DNA of 64,000 nucleotides, taken from positions 1 through 64,000 of the forward strand of contig JACPVI010000035.1 in the NCBI GenBank assembly GCA_016191815.1. Direction: 5' to 3'. The notes under the pieces were generated by a model, which was given only the letters and a program-made list of their open reading frames with translations, did no database searches and had not been told where the DNA came from. The translations under genes were made by a program, and so were the position numbers. This stretch comes from Myxococcales bacterium. Lineage in GTDB: Bacteria; Myxococcota; Myxococcia; Myxococcales; Myxococcaceae. How positions within the stretch are numbered: the first letter of the stretch is position 1; each line of letters begins with the position of its first letter. This document shows, piece after piece, positions 24,197 to 35,934 of the stretch.

Positions 24197-25696
24197 TCAG
24201 TAGATTTTCGAGGTGCGGGCCGCGCCGGTGTAGTCGAAGAACACCGTCTTGAGCTGGGTGAAGAACTCGGCGCCTTCCTCGGCCATCTCCCGTTCCCCGA
24301 TGCCGGTGGACTTCCAGCCGCCGAAGGGGAGCTGCGCCTCGCCGCCCACGGTGGGGTTGTTGACGTGCACCATCCCCACCTCCACTCGCTCCACGAAGCG
24401 CATCGCCAGGTTGGAGTCGCGGGTGTAGATGGAGGAGGAGAGGCCGAACTCCACCGCGTTCGCCACCATCAGCGCCTCGTCGAAGTCGCCCACCTCCACC
24501 ACCGCGATCACCGGGCCGAACACCTCCTCCTGGTGGATGCGCATCCCCGGCCGCACCCCCACGAACAAGGTGGGCTGCACGTAGTAGCCGTTGTCGAAGG
24601 CCCCGCCGGTGAGGCGCTGGCCGCCGGTGAGCAGCTTGGCGCCCTCCTCCTTGGCCAGCTCGATGTAGCGGAGGTCGGTCTTGAGCTGCGACTCGTCCAC
24701 CGCCGGCCCCATCTCGATGCCCGGCTCGAGCCCGTTGCCCACCTGGAGCTTTTGCGCGCCGGCCACCAGCGCCTCCACCAGGCGGGGAGCGATTCCCCGC
24801 TGGGCCACCACCCGGGAGGTGGCGGTGCAGCGCTGGCCGGTGGAGCCGTAGGCGCCCTGGAGGATTCCCGCCACCGCCAGGTCCAGGTCGGCGTCGTCCA
24901 GCACCACCGCGGCGTTCTTCCCGCCCATCTCCGCGGTCACCTTGATGCCCCGCTTGGCGCAGCGCTCGTTGAGCGCCATCCCGATGGAGTTGGAGCCGGT
25001 GAAGGACACCGCCTTCACCTCCGGGTGGTCCACCAGGGTGTTGCCCACCGCCCCACCGGGGCCGGTGACCAGGTTGAACACCCCCTTGGGGATGCCTGCC
25101 TCCTCGTACACCTGGGCGAGCAGCGTGGCGGTGGCCGGGGTGTTGGAGGCCGGCTTGAGCACCACGGTGTTTCCGGTCACCAGCGCGGGGGCGCTCTTCC
25201 AGGCCGGGATGGCGAAGGGGAAGTTCCACGGGGTGATGAGCGCCACCACTCCGAGCGGCTGCCGCACGGTACAGGTGAAGGTCTGCCGCACCTCCGAGGG
25301 CAAGGTCTTGCCGTGGATGCGGAAGCCTTCGCCCGCGTAGAACTCGAGCAAGTTGATGCCCTTCATCACCTCGCCCCTGGCCTCGGCGAGGGTCTTCCCC
25401 TCCTCGCGGCAGAGGGTGCGGGCCAGCTCGTCCAGGCGGGATTTGAACAGCTCTACCGCCTTCCAGAGGATGCGCCCGCGCGCCGGCGCCGGAGTGGCCG
25501 CCCAGGCGGGAAACGCCGCCTTGGCCGCCTGCACCGCGGCTTCGGCGTCCTTGCGCCCGGAGGCGGGGAAGTGGCCCAGCACCTCGTCGAGGTTGGCCGG
25601 GCTGCGGTTGGGCGCGTACTCGGCGGTGGAAGGCGGCACCCACTCTCCGCCGATGAAGTTGCAGGAACGGCCCTGAGCGTCGCTCTTGAGTGGCAT
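24197..25696 (-). CDS. Aldehyde dehydrogenase
   Basis: The 499-residue protein is full length for the NAD(P)+-dependent aldehyde dehydrogenase superfamily. It shows TPWNFPFAIPAWK (Rossmann fold entrance, catalytic Asn), VVLKPASNTP (cofactor Lys), TAEMGGKN (catalytic Glu) and GSTGQRCTATSR with the nucleophile at about Cys290. Sequence around these motifs resembles the semialdehyde dehydrogenase branch (such as 2,5-dioxovalerate dehydrogenase), but the substrate cannot be fixed. It is a single gene, convergent with the TMTC-like gene (stops 3 bp apart) and upstream of nothing obviously metabolic. Confidence 0.93.
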   Translation of the reverse strand: MPLKSDAQGRSCNFIGGEWVPPSTAEYAPNRSPANLDEVLGHFPASGRKDAEAAVQAAKAAFPAWAATPAPARGRILWKAVELFKSRLDELARTLCREEGKTLAEARGEVMKGINLLEFYAGEGFRIHGKTLPSEVRQTFTCTVRQPLGVVALITPWNFPFAIPAWKSAPALVTGNTVVLKPASNTPATATLLAQVYEEAGIPKGVFNLVTGPGGAVGNTLVDHPEVKAVSFTGSNSIGMALNERCAKRGIKVTAEMGGKNAAVVLDDADLDLAVAGILQGAYGSTGQRCTATSRVVAQRGIAPRLVEALVAGAQKLQVGNGLEPGIEMGPAVDESQLKTDLRYIELAKEEGAKLLTGGQRLTGGAFDNGYYVQPTLFVGVRPGMRIHQEEVFGPVIAVVEVGDFDEALMVANAVEFGLSSSIYTRDSNLAMRFVERVEVGMVHVNNPTVGGEAQLPFGGWKSTGIGEREMAEEGAEFFTQLKTVFFDYTGAARTSKIY

Positions 25697-25842
25697 GGCT
25701 CTCCTTGCTCCCCGCCGACTTCCGGGGGCGGGAGGCGATCTACGACGCGCCGGGCGGACGCGCAAACGATGGCTGGCTGGGCCCGTCCCGCCGCTGTTCG
25801 AAGCCCCCTGCGAGCAGGCCGATTCCGCGCCGCCCCGCACGC

Positions 25843-27144
25843 CTATGCCGGGACACGCGCCGCGAGCGCAGCCACCTCGCGCCCATACGCCGCCGCGAGG
25901 CGGCGCAGCTCGCCGGCGATCTCGGCGCACGCCTCCACACGGCGCCAGTACTCGATGGCCCACTTCGCGGCGTCCGCCCAGACGTCCAGAGTGGCGGCCG
26001 TGGGTGGCGTCGGAGTGAATGGCCTGTCGATCAGCTCCGTGCCAGCGGGCGCCCACAGCATCGGGAGCATGTCGTAGGCGGGTGCCAGGTGTAGCGCCCG
26101 GGCGTTGCTCGCGAAGAAGGTGATGTTCCCGAGGTGCCGGTCGGTGTTGGCGATCAGCGCGCCCAGGGTGTCGAGCCAGCGGACCCGACGGGCGTCTTCG
26201 CCCGAGATGCTCCAAGAGCCGCGCAGCGCCTCCACGGTCCGTGCCCAGCCGTGCCCGAACCCGACATACTCGTTGTCCAGCGCGAACAGCGTCACCGTGC
26301 CGCGCCGCCCCCGCGAGCCAACACGATCGAAGCGCAGCGATTCCAAAAAGCGCATCCCGCCTTCCTCGAACGTCTCCGTCTCCGCGGCCGGGACACCGGC
26401 CTCCCGGAGGAGCGCCAAGGCGAGCCACTCGCACACCAGGAGATCGCGCCAGCGGCGCGCCACCGCTTCGACTCCCGCCGGCGCGAGCTTCACCAACACC
26501 CACCCGCGACGCCCGAGGCCAGCGAACTTCGGCCACTCCCCGGCCGCCGAAGAGCCCGCTTCTCGCAGCGCTTCGCGCCGGGCGATCTCCGGGTAGCGGC
26601 CGCGGTCGAGGACCGCCGGAGTCGACCTCAGGAAGCGGTCGAGCGATTCCTCCCCGACGATCAGATTTCCGGGGGTGTCTTCTCCCCGGCGGGCGAGCGC
26701 GATCAATCGATGATCGTCCGACCAGTCCTGGATTCGAGACGGAAGGTCGAGGTCTGGCCAACGATCCGAGAAACCACGGCCAAGAAAGCCCTGAGGCGCC
26801 ATGTCTACCGCGAACGGGGGCAAGCCGTCGAAGCGCTCCCACTTGCCCTCCCTCCAGTCGATCGCCTGGCGACCGCCCCACAACAGGTGCATCTCGGCGA
26901 TTTCCACCGGCTTGCCATCCTCCCCGACCCGATACACCGGGAGCTGCGATGCAATGCCGCGGACTCGCCTTCGGCGGGCATAGCTCGTGGCGGGACCTCG
27001 CCCGATCTTCACCACCTCGCCCGAAAGGCCCCGGAGCAGCCTGGACAGCGTGGGCTGGCTCACGCCTGCTGCCCGTGCAAGCTCCGAGGCCTTCGCTTCT
27101 GGGACGGTGGCCAGTAGCGTGAGAATGGGGTGGCCGGCTTCCAT
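25843..27144 (-). CDS. yjjJ: HipA-family protein of the YjjJ type with N-terminal HTH
   Basis: The 433-residue protein combines an N-terminal winged/helix-turn-helix region (~17-40: ASELARAAGVSQPTLSRLLRGL) with a HipA-like kinase fold. The kinase part shows WPKFAGLG, VLVKLAPAG (ATP Lys), FDR.....R.GTVTLFALD, and the catalytic N-T-D-R-H-L-G-N motif followed by AYDMLPM. HipA kinases phosphorylate glutamyl-tRNA synthetase, causing dormancy. YjjJ forms carry their own DNA-binding part and lack a separate HipB, as here. Two direct repeats in the AT-rich upstream region could be autorepression sites. The downstream aldehyde dehydrogenase gene is separated by 146 bp. Confidence 0.85.
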   Translation of the reverse strand: MEAGHPILTLLATVPEAKASELARAAGVSQPTLSRLLRGLSGEVVKIGRGPATSYARRRRVRGIASQLPVYRVGEDGKPVEIAEMHLLWGGRQAIDWREGKWERFDGLPPFAVDMAPQGFLGRGFSDRWPDLDLPSRIQDWSDDHRLIALARRGEDTPGNLIVGEESLDRFLRSTPAVLDRGRYPEIARREALREAGSSAAGEWPKFAGLGRRGWVLVKLAPAGVEAVARRWRDLLVCEWLALALLREAGVPAAETETFEEGGMRFLESLRFDRVGSRGRRGTVTLFALDNEYVGFGHGWARTVEALRGSWSISGEDARRVRWLDTLGALIANTDRHLGNITFFASNARALHLAPAYDMLPMLWAPAGTELIDRPFTPTPPTAATLDVWADAAKWAIEYWRRVEACAEIAGELRRLAAAYGREVAALAARVPA

Positions 27145-27153
27145 GCTTCACTC

Positions 27154-27165
27154 ATGAATAGATTT
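27154..27165. promoter_or_regulatory. Direct repeat copy 1 (ATGAATAGATTT), candidate operator
   Basis: A 12-bp sequence whose near edge is 9 bp upstream of the yjjJ start codon. An identical copy lies 78 bp further upstream, at 27232. The region is markedly AT-rich for this genome. Binding by the protein's own HTH domain is inferred. Confidence 0.45.
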
Positions 27166-27231
27166 GTGATTGGAAGATATGTGCTTATCAGCTCGATTTC
27201 AGGTGATGTTATCTACTATTGATGCGTTTTG

Positions 27232-27243
27232 ATGAATAGATTT
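27232..27243. promoter_or_regulatory. Direct repeat copy 2 (ATGAATAGATTT), candidate operator
   Basis: Identical to the copy beside the yjjJ start and in the same orientation. It falls between yjjJ and the stop of the upstream DUF2079 gene, so the pair brackets the likely promoter. Confidence 0.45.
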
Positions 27244-27275
27244 TGAAAAGACATTGAGGCCACGCGGGCCTGGAG

Positions 27276-29291
27276 TCACGGCGATAGCCGGGTGAGGAGC
27301 GCGCCGTTCTTTCCGGCGTCCGCCCCGCGCCTGAGCAGGACGAAGTCTCCGCGCTCCTCGACGACTCCGAACGTGGGATCCACGAGCGCCGATCGAATGA
27401 CCGCGCGCTCGTCGGAGCGAAGCATGGGCACGTCGAAGAGCACGTATTCGGCGTCGAAGAGGCCGAGGCGGAGCGCGTAGGCATCGGGGCGCGAGGAAAC
27501 GTGTGGGTTGAGAAACTCGGAGGCCGCGACTTTCGCGGTGGGCGGAGTTTTGGCGATGAGCACGTAGGCGTCGGCGTGGCGCTGCCGGTCTTCCGCGGTG
27601 AGCCCGAAGCGGTACTTCCCGAAGGCGCTGCGGGCGGTGTTCTGCTGGACGACCGAACCGAAGACGACGGTGTTGCAGCCGATGGAGAGGGCGAGGGCGG
27701 CTACGAGGGGCCAGCGCTTCCTGGTTTCGAGCGCGCGAAACGCGTGCGCGCATGCGGGAAACAAGAGCAGCGTCCAATAGGCGGTGTACTGGAACGAGGT
27801 CTGCACCAGCGCCGGGTACTTGGTCTCCAGCAGGGTGAAGAAGAACCCCGGCGCGCAGAAGAGAAACGCCATTCGGTTGCGCAAGGGCAAGAAGGCCAGC
27901 GGGGAAAACAGCTGGAGCAGATAGACGACCTTCTCCCGTTCGAGCAGCGTGGTGAGGGTGAAGCCAGGGTTTCCGAACACTGTCTTCAGCACCCCGCCGA
28001 AGCCCTTGTCTCCTTCGGGGAGCAGGTCCCGGTACTGGTGGATGTACGCCGAGACGCCGTCGAGAAAGCGCGGCATCAGCACGAACTTGAGGAGGACGAA
28101 GGCGACCGTCCCGCCGCCGGCGAGCAGCGCTCCGAACTTGGGGTGCTCTCCGGAGAGGATGAGATACGCGCCGGCCACCAAGAGCAGCGCGCCCATGTCC
28201 TCGCGCAAGGAGAGCGTGATCAGCGCGAATACCGCGGCGGCGATCCAACGGCGGCGATCGGCGAAGCACAGCGTCGTCCAGAGGAAGAACGGGGCGAGCG
28301 GCTGATAGTGAAAGTCGTATAGGTTGGCGCCGTGGACCGGCGGGTAGAGCAGGTACGCCAGCGCCAGGAGGCACGCCACCCACGGCCCGACGCGCCGCTG
28401 GGCCCAGACGAAGAGCGGCACTGCGGCCGCCCCGACGCAGAGCGCTTGCAACGCGAGTAGGAGCTCGGGCTTCGGCCATAGCCGGTAGGGAAGCGCCAAA
28501 AGGTATGAAAAATACGTCTGGTGGAAGCCGGCATGGCTCGCGGTCGGACCTCCCAGAGGCGAGGTCTTGAAGAACGAGCCGAGCTGCGAGGCGTTCCACA
28601 CCAGGTTGTTCTCGATGCCGAGGTCGAACGCCGAGGTGGCGAACCGCCAGTGCCCTTGAATGGTGTGGAACGCGAAGTAGGCCGCGTAGCCGGACGCCGC
28701 CATGCCCACCAGCGCTGCGGCGAGCCCGGGCCGTTCGGACAGCGTGCGGACCGCGGCGCGGATGAGACGGCGGCTCGCCTCGGCCGCGGGAAAGGGAAGC
28801 AGCGACGGTCCCGCTGCGAGCGACGCCGTTACCGCCCGTTCGAGCAGAAGGCAGCAGCTCCCCGCAAGGACCAGGTACGTGAGCTCGAGGCCTTCCCAGG
28901 GCGCCCAGTCGAAGAGCAGCGGCAGCGCCCCGGCGATGGCCAAAGGCGAGAGGCGCAGCGCGGCGCGCCACAGCCGATCGAGGCTTCCGCCGCGGCGCCA
29001 CCAGAACAGCGCGCTGCCTGCGACGAGCCATGCCAGCGCCGCCGCCGCCATGAGAAGCAGCAGCTCCTTGCGGTCGCCCGGCGAGAGGGAGTTCTGCCGC
29101 AAGTACGCGGTCAGCTGGCGGGAGTGAAGAACGGTCCAGGTAAACAGGCCAATCGACGCGCCCTCCCCGAAGAGCAGCGCGGCGGCGGACGCGAAGCGCG
29201 TCAGCTTGGGCGCCGGCAGCGGCGCCAGTGACTCGAGCTGGGCCGGGGTGCGTTCGGGCTGCGCCGGTGAGGCTGGCTCGATCGAGCTCAC
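27276..29291 (-). CDS. DUF2079 family polytopic membrane protein
   Basis: About 671 residues, most of them in ten or more membrane helices. The central segment with HWRFATSAFDLGIENNLVWN and THE later YDFHYQPLAPFFLW and LREDMGALLL stretches are characteristic of DUF2079 proteins, which belong to the GT-C-like group and have no established reaction. A soluble C-terminal domain (last ~110 residues) follows the helices. The GTG start is uncertain: an in-frame ATG at 29372 would overlap the end of the kinase gene by 23 bp. It is the second gene of a likely two-gene transcript with that kinase. Confidence 0.82.
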   Translation of the reverse strand: MSSIEPASPAQPERTPAQLESLAPLPAPKLTRFASAAALLFGEGASIGLFTWTVLHSRQLTAYLRQNSLSPGDRKELLLLMAAAALAWLVAGSALFWWRRGGSLDRLWRAALRLSPLAIAGALPLLFDWAPWEGLELTYLVLAGSCCLLLERAVTASLAAGPSLLPFPAAEASRRLIRAAVRTLSERPGLAAALVGMAASGYAAYFAFHTIQGHWRFATSAFDLGIENNLVWNASQLGSFFKTSPLGGPTASHAGFHQTYFSYLLALPYRLWPKPELLLALQALCVGAAAVPLFVWAQRRVGPWVACLLALAYLLYPPVHGANLYDFHYQPLAPFFLWTTLCFADRRRWIAAAVFALITLSLREDMGALLLVAGAYLILSGEHPKFGALLAGGGTVAFVLLKFVLMPRFLDGVSAYIHQYRDLLPEGDKGFGGVLKTVFGNPGFTLTTLLEREKVVYLLQLFSPLAFLPLRNRMAFLFCAPGFFFTLLETKYPALVQTSFQYTAYWTLLLFPACAHAFRALETRKRWPLVAALALSIGCNTVVFGSVVQQNTARSAFGKYRFGLTAEDRQRHADAYVLIAKTPPTAKVAASEFLNPHVSSRPDAYALRLGLFDAEYVLFDVPMLRSDERAVIRSALVDPTFGVVEERGDFVLLRRGADAGKNGALLTRLSP

Positions 29292-29349
29292 GCTCCGGGG
29301 TGTATCGCCGAGCGTCCCGCCACAGGCAAGCCGGAGCTGGCCGCCAGCT

Positions 29350-31539
<2,190 letters not shown>

Positions 31540-31676
31540 CGCCGGAGGGTCCACTCGGACTGCGGACGGTAGCCCAGCGCGGAGAATCGGAAAACCCGAC
31601 CGGCGGGCGGCAGGCTCTCGCCAACCGCCGGAGGACGTTCTTTACGGACCGCCAGCCGGCTGCTATTCGCGGCGCG

Positions 31677-32399
31677 ATGCTGCTCAGCGTGGTGATTCCC
31701 GTCTACAACGAGGTCCGCACCGTCTCGGAGGTGCTCCGGCGAGTCTCGGCCGTCGAGTTGCCGAAGGAGTTGGTGGTGGTCGACGACGGCTCCACCGACG
31801 GCAGCCGAGAGCTGTTGCGCTCGCTCTCGGAGAAGGGCCTCCAAGGCCTGGAGGGCGCCAGGTCCGCGGGGGAGAGCCGGCTCAAGGTGCTCTTCCAGGA
31901 GCGAAACCGCGGCAAGGGCGCGGCGCTCAGGGCGGGCTTCGCGGAGGCGGCGGGAGACATCGTCATCGTCCAGGACGCCGATTTGGAATACGACCCGCGC
32001 GACATCCCGCGCGTCATCCAGCCCATCCTGGATGGAGTGGCGGACGTGGTGTTCGGCACGCGCTTCAGCGGCGAGACCAGGAGGGTGCTTTACTTCTCGC
32101 ACGCGGTGGTCAACCGCGCCCTCACCACGCTCTCCAACCTCACCAGCGGGCTCAACCTCAGCGACATGGAGACCTGCTACAAGGCCTTCCGTGCCGAGGT
32201 GCTGAGGAGCCTCACCCTGGAGGAGAATCGCTTCGGCATCGAGCCCGAGCTGACCGCCAAGGTGGGCAAGGCCGGCTGGCGAGTCTACGAGGTGCCTATC
32301 CGCTACCACGGCCGCACCTACGAGGAAGGAAAGAAGATCGGCTGGAAGGACGGAGTCCGCGCCCTCTACGCCATCGCGAAGTACGGGCTGTTCCGCTGA
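31677..32399 (+). CDS. Family 2 glycosyltransferase, dolichol-phosphate-mannose-synthase-like
   Basis: The 240-residue protein is a cytoplasmic GT2 enzyme: SVVIPVYNE, VVDDGSTDGS, NRGKGAALRAGF and the DxD-type QDADLEYDP motif, then DMETCYKAFR and a C-terminal RYHGRTYEEGKKI. These match polyprenyl-phosphate mannose/glucose synthases, which charge a lipid carrier with sugar from a nucleotide sugar. No membrane helices are present, as in the soluble DPM type. The product would be the donor for GT-C enzymes such as those encoded at 20618-24193. Confidence 0.92.
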   Translation: MLLSVVIPVYNEVRTVSEVLRRVSAVELPKELVVVDDGSTDGSRELLRSLSEKGLQGLEGARSAGESRLKVLFQERNRGKGAALRAGFAEAAGDIVIVQDADLEYDPRDIPRVIQPILDGVADVVFGTRFSGETRRVLYFSHAVVNRALTTLSNLTSGLNLSDMETCYKAFRAEVLRSLTLEENRFGIEPELTAKVGKAGWRVYEVPIRYHGRTYEEGKKIGWKDGVRALYAIAKYGLFR

Positions 32400-32537
32400 C
32401 GCGCTGCGCACCAAGCCGCGGGAGAGGTGCGCTCCAAGCGCAGCTCCGGCGCCCAGCCGCCACCCAACTGGCGGGAATCAGGCCGGCAGAGAGGTGGCCC
32501 AAAGATTGATGCTCGAGGAGGCCGGAGGTGTCTTCGG

Positions 32538-32837
32538 ATGATCCGGTCGATCGCAGTCCTTGCCTTCTGCGCCGCGTTGCTGCTCTCCCTGGCGGCGCTG
32601 GCGGATCCGCTCAAGCTGGCGCTCCCGGTGGGCCACACCCGGATGGTGTCATTGCCGGAGCGGGTCGCGGCGATCAAGGTGGAGGATCCGAGCGTGGTGC
32701 AGATCCGCCGGATGTCCGGCGGGGTGTCCATCTACGGGCGGGCGCAGGGCAACACCACCGCGGTCATCCGCACCGAGGGCGGGGAGAGGGAGCTGCGCAT
32801 CTACGTGGCGGCCGACTCCTACGCGCTGCCGCGGTAG
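32538..32837 (+). CDS. Small secreted protein, isolated secretin/pilus N-terminal domain
   Basis: The 99-residue protein has a signal peptide (to about Ala22). The mature part (L-K-L-A-L-P-V-G-H-T-R-M onward: VSLPERVAAIKVEDPSVVQIRRMSGGVSIYGRAQGNTTAVI) matches the short N-terminal domain found at the start of CpaC/RcpA pilus secretins. Here it stands alone, without the secretin. A GGAGGTG ribosome-binding site lies 8 bp before the ATG. No pilus genes adjoin it. It may be a periplasmic adaptor; the exact role is unknown. Confidence 0.8.
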   Translation: MIRSIAVLAFCAALLLSLAALADPLKLALPVGHTRMVSLPERVAAIKVEDPSVVQIRRMSGGVSIYGRAQGNTTAVIRTEGGERELRIYVAADSYALPR

Positions 32838-32963
32838 CCGGGCTCACTTCGGCGGGAACTTCTCGCTCAGTGCTCCGCGCCTTCCAACTGGCCGCCCCGC
32901 AACCTGCGGTTTCCTGGCAGCGGGGAGCGCGCGGCACGGCGCGGTGAGCAAGCGGGCCCCATC

Positions 32964-33647
32964 TCAGCCCTGCGCGAGGAGGCGGCGCAGCTCCTCCACC
33001 CGCTGCTCGGGCGGGCCGAACCGGGCGCGGTAGTCGGAGAGGCTCCGGCGGACCATTTCGTGCGACTCGGCCCGGCCGTAGCGCTCGGCGATCCGCACCC
33101 GCCTGGGCTCGGCGCCCGGGAGCTGCTTGTAGGTGAGGAAGTAGTGTTCCAGCCGGTCGACGACTCCCTCCGGCAGCTCGGACAGCTCCCGGTAGCCGCC
33201 ATAGGTTTGGTCTCCCTCCAGCACGGCCACTACCTTGTCGTCGGCCTGGTTGGCGTCCACCATCCGCAGCCCGCCGATGGGCCGGGCGCTGGTGAGGAAG
33301 CTGCCCTTGGGAATCCACTTCTCCGCGAGGATGCAGACGTCCATCGGGTCGCCGTCGCCCTCCACGCCGGACTGGCCGGTGCGCTCGGAGCAGCGGGCGG
33401 CCACTTCCTCGCCGCAGTAAGTCTGGGGGATGAACCCGTAGAGCGTCGGGCAGAGGTTGGAGTAGCGCTGCGGTCGGTCCATGCGCAAGAGCCCGCTCGG
33501 CTTGTCCAGCTCGTACTTGAGCGCGTCGGTGGGGACTATCTCCACGAAGGCCACCACCGCCTCCGGGAGCGCGCTGCCCGGCGAGACTCCGTGCCAGGGG
33601 TGCGCCTGGAACATCACCGACAGCAGCTCCGTGAGGCTTCGCGCCAC
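32964..33647 (-). CDS. Family I inorganic pyrophosphatase
   Basis: The 227-residue protein shows the family I signature: YELDKPSGLLRMDR (substrate-binding Lys/Arg), YGFIPQTYC, and the metal-binding GDGDPMDVCIL, with a further acidic Asp-Asp-Lys (ADDKVVAV). It hydrolyses pyrophosphate to phosphate, pulling biosynthetic reactions forward. It is longer than the E. coli enzyme (~175 residues), with extra N- and C-terminal segments. It is a single gene, divergent from the small secreted protein at 33756. Confidence 0.92.
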   Translation of the reverse strand: MARSLTELLSVMFQAHPWHGVSPGSALPEAVVAFVEIVPTDALKYELDKPSGLLRMDRPQRYSNLCPTLYGFIPQTYCGEEVAARCSERTGQSGVEGDGDPMDVCILAEKWIPKGSFLTSARPIGGLRMVDANQADDKVVAVLEGDQTYGGYRELSELPEGVVDRLEHYFLTYKQLPGAEPRRVRIAERYGRAESHEMVRRSLSDYRARFGPPEQRVEELRRLLAQG

Positions 33648-33755
33648 GGCTCCTCCTTGCAGGCCCCTCGCCCTACTTGCGTGGAGGCGGGCGCCCAGTC
33701 GGCCCGTGGTTGTATCTCAAGCCCGTGCGGCCAGCTTTCCCGCGGGGAGGCAGGC

Positions 33756-34118
33756 ATGCGGAAGGCAATCCGGGCGGTCTGGGCGGCGCTGGCGCTCTCG
33801 GGCGCGGCGTACGCCCAAGGGGACGAGGGGCTGGCCTCGGGAGTGGCCAGGGTGGAGTTCATCGGCAAGGTGCAGGCGGTGCTGCCGAAGGAGGTCCACG
33901 TACTCGACGACGAGGGGAACGTCTACGAGCTGAAGGTCGACCGGCGCACGCGGGCCTTCAAGGGCAAGGAGCAGTTGAAGGTGGAAGAGCTTCCTGAGGG
34001 CGCCACCGTGCGCGCCACCTTCGACCTGGTCCGGGGAGTGAGCCGCGCCCGGGAGCTCGAGGTGCTCGAGGACGAGCCGGAAAAGCAGAAGCCCGACGGA
34101 CCTCCCAGCGAGTCGTGA
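33756..34118 (+). CDS. Small exported protein, unknown function
   Basis: The 120-residue protein has a signal peptide (MRKAIRAVWAALALSGAAYA, cleavage after Ala20). The mature domain of about 75 residues is predicted beta-rich (VEFIGKVQAVLPKEVHVLDD, VYELKVDRRTRAFKG, GATVRATFDLV), like a small OB or BON-like barrel, followed by a charged, disordered tail. GGGGAGG lies 6 bp before the ATG. It reads toward mreB 117 bp downstream. No family assigned. Confidence 0.8.
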   Translation: MRKAIRAVWAALALSGAAYAQGDEGLASGVARVEFIGKVQAVLPKEVHVLDDEGNVYELKVDRRTRAFKGKEQLKVEELPEGATVRATFDLVRGVSRARELEVLEDEPEKQKPDGPPSES

Positions 34119-34160
34119 GTGCGCGCCGGCGCTCGAACGCCTCCTAACTTGGCCTGATGA

Positions 34161-35270
<1,110 letters not shown>

Positions 35271-35934
35271 GAAGCTCGGCGGTCGTCAATTGCCGCGGGC
35301 TCCGTGGGGTGGCGCCTCTGGGCGGGAATCGGGCTCGGGGTAGTTGCGGCCGGGCGGCCTCGGAGGCGAGAGGCCAGGCTCGGTCGATATCGACAAGTGC
35401 CAGCGACGGTTCGTCCCCACGAGCGAGTCTGCTTGCTCGCATGGACCGGACGATGACCTCCTCCAGGGGGTTGTTGCCTCGGCACGCGGTGAATGGGATG
35501 CCGCCCCTGATGCTCGCCGTCTTCGAATTGTACGGGCCCAGGTCCCACAGCGAGAATCCTCGGCGGCGGCCCATTCACCCGCCCTTTCCACACCACGGCT
35601 TCGTGCGCCCTGTCGCGCAGGCAAGGCGACACATCGCCACGGGCCTGCGGCGGCCCTCGCCCATTCGCGTTGACCTCTCCTGGTCTCCCGGGAGGTCGAG
35701 CCTCAACCCACACCTCCCAGGACGAAACACCACTCATCATCGGAGCACTGCCTCGTTGGACCTCGATGTCATTGCCGGTCCACGCGCTCCTTCGTGACCG
35801 GCGACGCTCTTCACGATCTCGTCCAATGTGGAACCTGCAGCGGAAGGGCACTCGCTCGTGATTCCAAACATCAACACAAAGGAGGCCTCGACGGCGTTTG
35901 GGTTGCCCGGTCCCGGCTACCGCCGCGACCCTAA
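35271..35934. other. 664-bp gap without an intact gene
   Basis: No frame holds a convincing gene. On the minus strand two frames contain coding-like stretches that do not join (one near 35560-35720, another around 35400-35570 that includes a GGIPFTACRGNNPLEEVIV stretch), as if one gene had been broken by a frameshift. I do not recognise a family. No terminal inverted repeats or transposase motifs were seen. Confidence 0.5.

Noticed and set aside
35271-35934. Insertion sequence in the gap after mreB
   Set aside because: No terminal inverted repeats, target duplications or transposase motif were found.
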